DNA from: Temnopleurus reevesii
Lineage: Eukaryota > Echinodermata > Echinoidea > Temnopleuroida > Temnopleuridae
DNA length: 64,000 nt
NCBI GenBank assembly: GCA_036244855.1
Contig: BQKZ01000327.1
Span: 130,274-194,273, forward strand
Direction: 5' to 3'
Part shown: positions 10,851-23,160 of the stretch, piece after piece
How the letters are laid out: each line of letters starts with the position of its first letter
Numbering within the stretch: the stretch's first letter is position 1
Translations under genes and position numbers: made by a program
Notes under the pieces: model-generated
The model's input: only the letters and a program-made list of their open reading frames with translations
What the model was told of the DNA's origin: nothing
The model's database searches: none

Positions 10851-13800
10851 TTCACGGGGAGCAGTAGGGTGAAAAGAAATAGATACAATAATAGCCTCGA
10901 CAGAGCTTGGCGTTGACAGATCTCTGCAGTCTAAAGAAAACAGCGAAAAAGGAAATTTCAGATTGTGCTTGGCGAGAAGTGACTTAGTATAAACTGATAT
11001 AGCTGCACGGTATTATGGCGTTAGACAGAGCGGTGAGGATGATGCTACAAGGTGACAACGAAGGACAGAGAAGATTTCTTGATTATCTTCCCAGATGTGT
11101 CTTCATCCATTCTCATATATTTTTCACAATACTCTCTATCAAGCGGGATTTTAAAAATGTATTTACGGTACTCTATGGAAATAGACAGGAATTGTTATTT
11201 GATATCAAAGTTATTTTGTATAAGCTATTCGTAACTGTAAGACGATACAATTACCCTTCCATCATAAACCATTTGATATCTTTTTATACTCCTAATTCGA
11301 TTTTGGTTATATAGACGAGGGAATGTGATCTTTAAAAATCATTGCAACTTGACGGTACGATAATTCGTAAATCTGCATTTGGACGCTTCCTGATCGGCTG
11401 AAATTTGAAAGCACTAGCCGGAATGAATATTATACCCATCGGGTTTTCTCCCCCAGATTACACCACTAGCGGAACAATTACGGCATCCATCATCTTGTTC
11501 CGATTCAATTAAAACCGTCGGGACCCTGCGGAGGACAGGTCGGGAAGCAATGTCTATTCCGCTAACTCCATTGATGAAGAAAGATGGAATGTAGAAATGA
11601 AACTTGGAGGGGGAAAAAGCTTCACGCCACTGGAGCGAAGATGGGCTTGATAAACGATCGGCAGCATTGTGGTGACGAAAGATGGCGTCTCTGGTGTGTG
11701 ATTAAAGGAGAGCGCTAGGATGAGTCGCCGCGTTTTTAAAAGAGGAAAATTATTTTATCAGACGGTGTGTGTTGAATATCAAACAATGCCTATCCTGGAA
11801 GCTGAGATAAACAAACGATGTCAGCTGAATTCATAACAATTATATTGACTCTCGTACGAGGTTTACACACATTGAAGGATCGCTTAATTGACAATTGGAT
11901 GTCCGGTCAAGTGGGCAATTAAAATAAAGAATTGTGGGGTTAGTTTATCCGAATATTGCATTTAGTAAAGTATTGATATAAAAAATCTGAATTACATCAA
12001 GTAATCGAAAATTACATATCACAAGCAAGCAGTAGGATTCAACTCACACAAAATTATGACATCCATAAAATTTGCTATTGCTAAAAAAAAATGATGGCCT
12101 TCATAATGTTTATTACAAATAAAATGGAATGTTAAACTAAAGTTTCTTTTATTAAAAAAAATCTTGGCTGGTCTAATATCTCTTGTGAATGGTGATCGGT
12201 ATTGCAATTGTATTGACGACACGTGCAAGGGCACGCCAAAATGGGTACATTCTTTGTCCAATGCATACATTCTAATACGTATGGATTTTTTGTTAAGACA
12301 TAACGAAAAATCAAAACGTGGGTAATGTAATTTGTCTTCAAGGTACGTGTATGAGTATATCATATTACGGTGAACTGAAATCAGGTAATTGTTCAGCTTC
12401 TAAGTCAACAAGCAGGCAGGGTTTCAGGAAAATTACAAAATTTGTCGCCGATTGGTAGCTCAAAATCTGAAATACCTATGAAAGTTCGTAGTCATTACAT
12501 AACACACTTGATCTATTTCACATAGAGCGAAGAAAACTGAATCTTTCAGTAGCTGATTTCTTGAAAACAAATGTTTTATGTTTTTTTACATACTTAGGTA
12601 TGCTTTTTACTCTTAAAATAATGAAATTTGAATTTTGATTAAAAAAATAAACAAAATCATTTGAATATAACATTTTTTTTATGTGGAAACCAGGCATTGC
12701 TTTGTATATTTGATTTACACAGAAGAACATCCAATGTGAATCTCTCAAACAGGGCAAAAGCTGTAGTAATATTGTGAAATTTTAATATCGACATATTTTT
12801 TGCCAATATTTGCACGGTCTAAGTTTACATCGACTGCGCATGCGTGGCCTGCAGCCTGGTCAAATAAAACACCAATACCACCGGAATTGTGCATTAGTCA
12901 ATAAATACAGGTATTTAGGTATAGTTTCATTTCTCAAAATTCAAACTCCAGTTAAAATCTACTACGAATATATTTCCTTCATGATGTGAGCTTCAATATT
13001 TATAGCCTGGGTCATGTTATTTCCATATTCAAATTTCGTGTCATTTCATTAGATCCAATAAAGAGGTAAAAGAGCAAAGAAACCGTAGGTCTATATACAT
13101 ACACGACCCGTAGAAAGCACGTATTAGGTTTTGTGGGTTTGTNGGGGGTGGGTGGTAAGGCCTTGCTCCAATAAAATGTAATAAATATCGATGGCATAAT
13201 GTGAGTGACTCCCGGGCATAACGATACAAGAAGGGGAACGGAAAAATAATATTTGGCAATGCGTCCAAAAATCCTGATCAGAATGACATTTCCTACCATT
13301 TTGCCACAGTCCCCTAGATCAGAAATCACAAACAGGTCGATAAAGCCATTAGCAAACGGAGTCTTACTTGGCCTAGTGAGGATTAAAGGAAGGGCCCCTA
13401 AAGATGGACAGCGTGCCAGGGCACCTTAATCCCAGTCTTCTTTCACAACGCTCGATATATCGGTGATGCTGAGGAATTGAGTAGAAGCAAATGCGCGCAA
13501 GAAAGAAAGATCCATTAGTTTTAAAAGTCAGGTCAACTCATTAAGTTGCGATTCCATGCTTTTTGAAGACATTAGAAAATTGAGTAGTCTGAACAGTGTG
13601 GTAGACGTGACTATCCATTATACATTACTGTTCTTTTTAAAAAACGTTATAACTTCAAAAGAATGACTTATCTTTTTTTTTCCAGGAACGTCAAAACAAT
13701 ATCTGGATAGATTTGTGTTTTCTTCCTTTGAGTGCAATCCCAATTGAATTTTAATGGGGCTACTTCGGGGAGATTATTGAAAAGGGGCAAATATCTAAGA

Positions 13801-14387
13801 AAAAATCACGAAATACCTCTACTTTATGTATAGAATGATCTAAACTAAATCATATTCATGATTTAATATGAAACAAGCCACTTTCCACAAACTTGAGCGC
13901 ATTACCTGCCCACGTCAGGGAGAGCTTTGAAGTATACCGCCATTACAAAATTAATGTATTATGATGTAATGGGAACACCATCCTTCAGATATGATACGGG
14001 ATAGACCTGAAATTCAGATTCAAATCATTTCAAACATAGCTCCCCTAAAGTCTTAAAGTCCTAAATAGGCGTACACATGAATTTACATTGACTAACAACA
14101 AAAATAATTGTTTTACTTACTCTTTACGTAATTCAGATGAGATATCCACAGAGTGCTCTCATGCCAATTTACAACATACCTCTTACTGGTTACTTTGACC
14201 ATTTTTGGGTGATTGGAAGTGAGTTAATTACCTACACACAAAGTACCTATGAAATGTTTGGTACATGAGTAAAATTTCACATCCTCCTGCCAAGTATCAA
14301 TGTTATAATATGCAGTAAGTTCATATCTACTGTAGAAAGGCCTTGGCGAGTGTAGTCGATTATTGACCATCGAACAGATGCTACTAT

Positions 14388-14413
14388 CACAACAACAACT
14401 ACTACTACTACTG

Positions 14414-14447
<34 letters not shown>

Positions 14448-14572
14448 TGCTACTACTACTATTACTACTACTTCTACTACTACTACTACTACTACTACTA
14501 CATTTACTACTGTAACTACTGATATTACTATTACTACTTCCACGACGACAACGACGACGATGATGATGCTGA
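14388..14572. repeat. Compound trinucleotide tract (ACT)n-(ACG)n-(ATG)n
   Basis: About 130 bp of interrupted ACT repeats pass into GAC/ACG and then GATGATGATG. Long Ser-rich and Val-rich translations on the minus strand are products of this repeat and not genes. Confidence 0.95.
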
Positions 14573-16974
14573 AGACGATGGCAAAGACGGATACCACACT
14601 GACTATTTATACTGCGGCTATGACGATGACAACAGCCAAAAACAATGATGGTGCTATTACGACTACTACTGCTGCTAATACTGTTTCTAATATCAGATCC
14701 ATACATAGTAGAATTGAAAAGCATTCTACTTCTGCATGATATGAAAACCGAGCCAGTGTCAGATAAACACCCTCGTTTTAAAGTGTAAGATAAGTATAAT
14801 ATAAGTGTAACACTTCATCCTTTAAGATGAAAGTTGATACAAACAAGGACCATGAAAATCAAATATGCCATCAAAAACGACAAGGCAGAAGTCTAAAATC
14901 GATGAATATGGCTGACCAATTCTGTTCGAGCACTCTGGCAACAATTGATCGAATAATGCACATATCAAGAACCTTGAAAGGTTGGTGTGTCAAAGGGGGA
15001 TATCAGAATGCACACATCTGCCAAGAACGTCGCTAAGAACCTCGGCAATCATTTACAATTTCAAACGAAGTTTCGCAGACCGGGAATCATATTTCCTTGT
15101 CCTATATTTCGATAAAAGCAAACCAGATTATCCACGTCAAAAAATCATAATCAGGTGTTTCATGTTCATTATATGACCGATATATTTTTCTCATAAAATG
15201 GAAAACGAAATAATCAATAACCTGTCAAGATTTTCTATTTTAATTTCCAGTCAAAAGTTATAAATTACTTCGATTTTCCACATGGTCATCGAGATTTATC
15301 AATTCCCATGTTCGCCATGGCAACACCAGAATCGCCTCATAATTAGAGCGACAATAAAATATCAATCCGTTTGTATTTTCATCACGGATAGGAAGCAACT
15401 CGTGGAAATGGACCAGGTGAATTGAACGAGGCACGTAGGATAGAAGAATCATTCATTCATCTTTTGACACCGTGGCTCGTATCTATAATTGCATCATATG
15501 CTTTTTCCATTCCAGTAAATGAATCTGTATATAGCAGATGTAAACAATCACACAGGACTCCATAGTGTTAGGAGAATCAGAAATGGGGAAATGAGATATA
15601 GAAAGAAGGAATCTTACGTCGTAAACTGGATCTTTTTGAATGAGGCGTTTGTAGCACAGTGGTATATCTATCAAAAATTGAGGCGCATTCAAACTCTTGT
15701 TTGTCCACTGTTCCCAAAATATGCAATTAATTCTTCTAATAGTTAACACCTATTAAAGTGTAAGAATATTTTGATTTAAGATATCTATAATAAAAAATCG
15801 TTGTTTCTTGAAGAACTGTATTTTTGGAAGGTTGTAAAGCGATAACACATCTTCGTCATATAAAAAAAATCAAAGGTAAGAAATTGGCAATCAAGAAGGG
15901 CATCTGAAATTAGAGTATCTAATTCAGGTTCGTATCAATATGTTGAATAGTTTCATCCTCCACATAAATGTGGTCGATCTTGAAAATGAGTCAATCTTAA
16001 AAATGCGTATTGGGCTTAAAAGGCCCCATCCGGATTAAGACAGTGATATTACTAACGGTGACAGTCGTCTGAATGTTAATACCGGCTAGACGAGTCACTC
16101 TGTCACTTTCAAACAAGACAAACCAATACAACTGTCATCCAGAAAATGTTACAATCCAATTAGCGTGATCATGAGTGACACAGTACATCCTAGCAGTCAC
16201 AGCCATGTACCGATGGATTAGAAGTAAACACGAGGAAATTCTCGAATCCCGCCAAAAAACAGTTGCTCCAACCCGTCTAATTTCCGCCCATGTTTCTTCA
16301 ATCCTCACGTCTGGGTCATAGTCACATCCGATAAATCAAGATTAAGTGCCATCTCGTCCACCGTAACTATACACCTCCCTATGGATTCTACCATGCATCC
16401 AGCCTTAGGTTCAAACCGAGTCAAAGACCAGAAATAGTGACAATTGAAAATATGATGGAATTGGAGGGAATCCATCATTATAAGTGCAATGATTGACATC
16501 TTATTATTACATTCACTAGTCTCCGCGAGGAAGCCATCGGGTCACATACACACCAACCATTAAACCCTCATAATTTTCAAGTGCCTTTCAGTACTTGTCG
16601 GGAGCAAGATTCGTTGACATCTAACAATCTAACAGACATCAAATAATTCTGATTCTCATTAGGGAGGAGAATAGGGCTGGTATCTTGGGTAACGAACTCA
16701 AGAGATGTCTGCGATCTTTGACTTCTTATTACCCGTAGCAAAAACAATAGATTCACTCATCCCAAAGTCTGGCACCCCAAGGATGTGTCTGAGTAAGAAA
16801 TAGCCAACTGAAAAATGCAAGATGGGTTATTTACACTTTCACAAACGCAACAGCTGTTGTGCGACAAAATTGACGAACAAAATTACTATAATCATATGAG
16901 ATGTCGTATGTTTCTATAAGAATGTTGCATGAGTAGTGGCTCAGTTACGAGCATTCGAAAATCGGTAAAACCAA

Positions 16975-17665
16975 GTGTTTGATCATGCGATTGATCCTGC
17001 GATCGATTCTACGACTATGAACCAATCGGGCGACCGGTCGACCGCGGTCGTACGATGTATACACATGGATGGGCAGCTGGGAATAGATGCGCACAGCTTC
17101 ACCATTATAAGCTTCTTTTATTTTAGTTTGAACTTGAAGATGTCAAAAGGAGCAAGGATAAAGGAGAAAAGGAAGGCAAATTGCCAGAGGACGGACTATT
17201 CTAAATGTCCGATCGATTGTCGAAGGCCCACAGGAGGAACGGCCAGAAGTTCGGGCACAATTCAATCTAATACAGTCGTGCAAGGTTGCTGTTGCACGAC
17301 TGGTAACATGCAGTCGTGTAATGAGTTATGTTCGATCACAACCAGTCATACGACCGGTCTATATAGGTCGGTAGTGCTCTTACGATCCTTGCACGACCTC
17401 AACACGACTGCTAACATCAGGTGATGTATACGGTTGCAACAGGTCGTACAATCGAACGCGACTGAATCGGTATCAAGTGGTCGCTTCTGAATTTCGAACA
17501 TGTTCAAAGTTCAGATGCGACCAGTTGCGACCACTCAAGAATCATTCGATCGCTTGTAAAAGATGTGAGCCGTACGACAGTAAGCGATCGGTCGTACGAC
17601 AGCTAAAAAAGAGAGAGAGAGAAGGACACATTACAATCGGTTGCAACCTGGTTGTAGGACCATTG
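16975..17665. repeat. CpG- and GTCG-rich repeat-like block with palindromes, unclassified
   Basis: The base composition changes sharply from its surroundings. GGTCGTACGA-type motifs recur (17046, 17441, 17590), as do CGACCGGTCG and CGATCGATT. Two strong palindromes lie inside. One has arms CAGTCGTGCAA and TTGCACGACTG (17273-17302); the other is a 44-bp near-palindrome at 17479-17522. A 149-residue plus-strand frame (16975-17424) contains a basic stretch, SKGARIKEKRKAN, after an internal Met at about 17140; no intact domain follows. It looks like a decayed mobile element. No clear terminal repeats or target duplication were found, so the limits are approximate. Confidence 0.5.
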
Positions 17666-20600
17666 TGAAAGCCGCTTCACATTTCAATTGCAACAAACAA
17701 CATCAAGATGAAAATTGTCAAAATATTAAGCTTCTGATTTACAATAATAAAACACGACACATGTTCAAGCGAATAAACCACATATTTCACCACTTTACAT
17801 TCATACTTAATGATCGCTGACAAATCTCGAATCGCTTTCTACAAACGGAACATACCAATCTTGCAATTATTTGATGAAAGGATGTTGAGATATTAAGAAA
17901 AAAATTAGTGCTAAAAAAAGACAAATAACTCGTCATCGAAAGAAGGACACAACTCTATTTGATTAATCATCCCCAGTGAATATCAAGCTGTCCCTGGTGG
18001 ACTTCAAGCTATTACATGATTACTCAATTTATTCTCAAGTCTATGAAGCAAACTCAGGCAATTCTCGTAATTAGTATTTTTCATGGCTGTTGCTTTTTTT
18101 TCTCTTCATGCGGTGAAGTTTTCCTTACTGTATGTCCCCAAACACTTTCGTGGAATATTAATAGGTATCCGTTCTTTTGGCCGTAATGTTTGGCACTTAG
18201 AAGATTAAGACATTTTGTCATGTGCGCTGACAGCGGTGTTCGAGTTTTATCGAATGTAAATACTTCACATGCTTGACTTGAAAGAAAACATAGAACATCT
18301 TTTGCAACGAGAACCAATACATTAAAACACCGATGTAAAATTTTGAGAACATTGTTCATTTCATGAATACCGCGTATTACTCATGTTATGGAGTATGGAA
18401 TAAAGTGATTCATTGTTGTGAGAATTTACACGCAGGACGTGAAAAAACATTAATTTTTCAAAATTATTTTGACATTGACTGGACACCTGGGATCAGAGAA
18501 ATAATGAATAGATATGACTAATAAACCAATAAACCAATTATACATTTACTCTTAAATAAAAGGAATAAACACTCCAAATTATTAGGGTTTGGGGGTTCGT
18601 AAATTGCAAGTTTTTACCGTTAAACCCCAATACATTACATACATGAAATTTGCCGGTAAAATACATACATTCTATAGATGAGACGTTTGGGATGTACGAA
18701 TTATATAGACAGCAGTTCCTTACAATATCACCAGAGCTTGAAAATAGTTCAAAATTGTTTGGGTAGAATGGCAAATGCCCATAGGTGGAATATTCATATA
18801 TCTGAATGCATTAGGTAGTCATCAAAATCCGATAAAGCTTCCATCTCGGGCACTCTCAAGGAATAATGATCTCGCTTTAAGTGCGTCATTTGTGAATCTT
18901 CCCCTAACAAACCAAATAAAATAGACATTTCATCAAAGCAAATCGAGGTACTTTGAGAGCAACAGAACTGTGGTGAGAATCGTAGCCTGTTTGAAGAGGA
19001 AGATGCAGGGAGTTTATTCGAGCAGAGCATAGAGGAGATTATGTCGCCATGACAATGAAACTGGAGGGATTCGTAATGCCTTCGTCCTCGGGGGATGCGC
19101 AATCAAATCTTCAAGGAGCGATTTCGTTAAAACATTTCGTGTTTTTAAAGTGGTAGACTTATATCTCAAACGGGGCAGAGCAAATCACTTCAATCTCATT
19201 TCACAAATTCTCAGACATATGTTTACAACCGTTTATCAACATTGTGAGTCATTAGTGTCAACCTCAAATCGCCTTTTCCTGCCTTTCCATGGCTTTGTAA
19301 AAGTCACGTTTAGACACTGGTTGTATTACGATTAATCAGTCAGCGTTTCTCGATGATGAACGATTGACAACGACCATTTTCCTTAATTCATCCATGATGG
19401 AAAGCAAAGTGTGTCATAAAAACAATAACATTTGAATTTGGTTCATATTTGTGTAATTTTGTCACTTGACCACTAACTTAAACTTCCAAACATAACATCG
19501 CATTTTAATATCTAATCAGATAATAATTCGATTCATAATGTTGGCTGTTTCATGATGAATCAAATATAGTTGCTTCATTTTTGTTTACCCATGATCTAAA
19601 AAAATGATTGAATTTGAATACGATTTTGCCTTAAACTTGAAGCTTTAGGGTGTTTTCGAAAAACAAACCGGAAGAGAAAAAAAATGAAATTGGTAAAGAA
19701 AAATGGAACGAAAACTATACAGTGTAAAATTGAATCAATCATTTTTGTAACCGACGCCAGTTCCCGGTTTCCCTTGCATGTTCCCTCAAACCCTGTTTCT
19801 CCCTCGAGCTTTTCAGAAACATCTGCACGTTAGTAATCATTTGTCTGTGGGGCCAAAGTTATGTCGATTTCTTCCTTAGGGTAAAGGAGAAGTTATCGCT
19901 CCTTCATACACCTTGTTATTTTTAACCCAATTGATTTATGTATCAATCAATGGGAAATCATACAATAAAATAAAGACAAGGCTGCTTGTGGGCAGGTTGC
20001 CCACCAGGAGCAATTCGGATTGTACTGGAAGAAATTGGAATATGCTGTTGACAACTCATACTTGTTATCTGCCATCGTACCAGCCTTGACACTTATTTGA
20101 TTTGGCTTGACGTTCCTCAACTCCTTAATCTCTGCTTTGGTGAGATAGCAAAGTAGGGGGCGAAAAGAATGAACCTTCCCAATTTCATCCATATTTCCAT
20201 GGATATATATACCAGTCCGATCTTTAACCTTTTGTCTGCATAAGTCTTAATTATCGAACAGTTTTGCTTATTTTTTGAAAATTCCAATAGGCCTATCACT
20301 CATTTTATTAACGGCTATTATGTTCACATTTTTTTTTTAAACATTTACATCTTTTTTCCTTTTTATTAGTAACAATTTTAATTTCTGTGATAAGAATAAT
20401 GGTATATATAGGTGTGAAAAACTGGCATGAATGATACAAACGAATTGGGCGCTACTCCGTAAAAATGTTTTCAGATCTACCGTAGACAGCTCCCAATATT
20501 GGACGTCAGGAATAACAATTTGCTTCTCCCAAACGAGGGATCAACTGACATCCAAGTAAACAGCGTTTGTGAAATAAATGGAGTGACGCCGCCCTCAGTA

Positions 20601-22188
20601 ATACTCGTCTTTATTTTGCTATAGACGACTGCCCAACGAGGCTCGCAATACCAGATCACATCATCACATGTCACTCTCAGCTTTTATTGATATCATTCCG
20701 GCTCCAAGTGAAGTGTGACATTGGTGAGATGGTATATAAACAAATGGCCCGATGGTATATTTATTACCCATTTCGTATGACCCCTCCACATGATTTAAAT
20801 GTATACATCAAAACAAAATCGGCACAGTCAGACACTATTAGATAGAAAATATGACCGAGGAGTTTCTTAAATCATCTAAAGGTGTTTTAACTGTAATTTA
20901 TGAAAAGCGGAAGAATAGCACACTTAAGTGCTTCATAAACCTATAAAATGATGTAGGCCTTACTTGCGAGGAATTACTTCTTCTTGATATAGTAATCATA
21001 ACGCTGTTAAACGATGTATTATTGTTGGCAACCATTAAATTACACGCTAATAGCATGAAAATATTCGTAATAGTATAAAATTCTGCCTATTATAACGCGA
21101 CCATTCATTTTGACAGTCTCTCGAGGAATATTCCATTGTCGTTACCTTGCACTATAAACGCGACTCAAGTATACTCAAGGCCCCTCCTCATCAGGTTTCG
21201 AAAGAAACGTTTCAAACTAACAGAACGGAGAGCATCTCCATGACGAACACTTCTACTAATGAACAACTTTGTAGAATGAAAAAAAAAGAAGCAATGTTAT
21301 ACCACAGAATACAGACAGATTCTAGATACGCTGTCTGAGTACGAAGGAGACGGAGTAAAGATGATTATCGTGTCATCGATGGTAAAAATTGTTTCCATGG
21401 AAACAAACAAAGGAATTAGAGCCCTTCTTATCTCATTCTCACGTCTGCTTCTATTTAAATTGGCATTTTCCTCTTTACCTATTTTATTGTCTTTACCATA
21501 CTTGGCCCAGTTTCTTTCATATTTCAAACCAAACCCAAATACACCGATACCGAAACTGATACATATTCATACCGTGCAATTATACAAATGCAAATACGGA
21601 AGATTTTAAAACATTTTGTACATTAAGAGCTCCAAAGTATATTTCCCTTACCACCCCTCGATATTAAATGAGTAATTCCATGATTTCAAGGACCATTAAC
21701 ATCTTTCCTTTCAGCGTAATATTGCCAAAAGAAATGGTATTGTGCACATTGCACAAAAATTACCTTTACTTTATTATGTGGCGTCTCTGAATCTGTGTCT
21801 TGGGACAATAAATCATGCAACAAGGATATAGAATATCTCATTAAGTTGGTGATTCGCAACCTGCAGCACAACATCGTTTTCGCGTACATTACATTCTGGA
21901 TAGAATGAAACAGCAATCTTATTTAGCTAATACCATATACATGACATAATGGTGGCCGTGGCTTCTCTTCATTTTAGCATGCTCTGAATATTGCTTCGAA
22001 CACGGAAGCAGTCTTGCCAAAACTGAATTCCGAACTTTACGTTTTTGTAAAGTTTGACACTTCTCATTATGCTATGGAGCAAGATTAAGACTTCTCGAAG
22101 AATGTATCCAATACTTTATTGTTTCCTTGTTTACTTTACAATTTTCTACTGCAGTAAACCACAAGGGATTCTATACATTTTACAGACA

Positions 22189-22428
22189 TAAAGCCTGCTT
22201 TACACCTTTGTGTTTTAGCCTGCGTCGACCCAGCGTTTTTGGAAGTTAAAAACGCTTCCTTGACGCACAAAGACGCAGGTCATGCGGTGGACTGACGCTC
22301 GTTGAGCGCAGGCCGAACGTCAGTTCACCGTCTGATCTAAATATGCTGTCCGTCAAGGGAGCATTTTTAATTTCCAAAAACGCTAGGCCGACGCAGGCTA
22401 AAAACGCAAAGGTGTGACGCAGGCTTTA
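22189..22428. mobile_element. Non-autonomous TIR element, relative of the 2.1-kb copy
   Basis: The ends are inverted repeats: TAAAGCCTGCTTTACACC on the left and GGTGTGACGCAGGCTTTA on the right. Inside, GACGCAGGTCATGCGGTGGA and CTGACGnTCG match the 2067-2317 element. The outer arms also pair: TTTTAGCCTGCGTCG with CGACGCAGGCTAAAA. No target duplication is evident and it has no coding capacity. Confidence 0.8.
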
Positions 22429-23094
22429 CGAATACAAAAATCAGCAATCCGCAAAGGTTCAGCGATTAAAGGCCATCGTACAATGGAAATAAAAATACTA
22501 TGTCGATTTACTGAATACAATCGCATTTTATGCCCATCTGATTTCATAATACGCCACAAGCAGACAAGGGCTTGGTTTATTTTAATAGGATCATAGCTAA
22601 ACCCCCCGAGGACTCTGGTTAATATGTACTTTTCAAATTCCATGAATGGGTGTTTTTCTGTTTGATTGAAGGAATAATACGACGTCCCATGAATAATACA
22701 TTTGTCAAGTACGATGAGTCGTAAGACTTAATTCAGCTAAAATGGTCCGTTGAGAAAATGCACACAGTAACAGACATTGTCATCGTTGCAATAAATGATT
22801 GAGTTCATTTCTCTACAAAACGGATAGAAATGAAACAACCTTCACAAAGACAAAGCTGTAGAATAATAAGAATAAAATTACGTTATGAACAAAATATGTG
22901 AAGGCCAACGAGACCAATTTTATTGAATGGAAATGCTAATCGAGAATAAGCATGCAATGAGTATACAACTATAAATTCGCTAAGGAATAATGAAATGGTC
23001 AACTAAATGATGAATAGATGGACCATTTGATCGCAAAAATATCAGAAATGTTAAATGACAACAGGTAAGAGAGTGGTAGAATGACAGAGGGTCA

Positions 23095-23160
23095 AAGAGA
23101 GAGAGAGAGAGAGAGAGAGCGAGAAAGAGAGAGAGAGAGGGAGGGGGAGAAAGAGAGAGA
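23095..23160. repeat. (GA)n microsatellite
   Basis: An interrupted GA run of about 33 dinucleotides, with GGGAGGGGG near the end. Confidence 0.95.

Noticed and set aside
14224..14724. Ser-rich 166-residue and Val-rich 106-residue minus-strand frames
   Set aside because: They are translations of the trinucleotide tract and have no other content.
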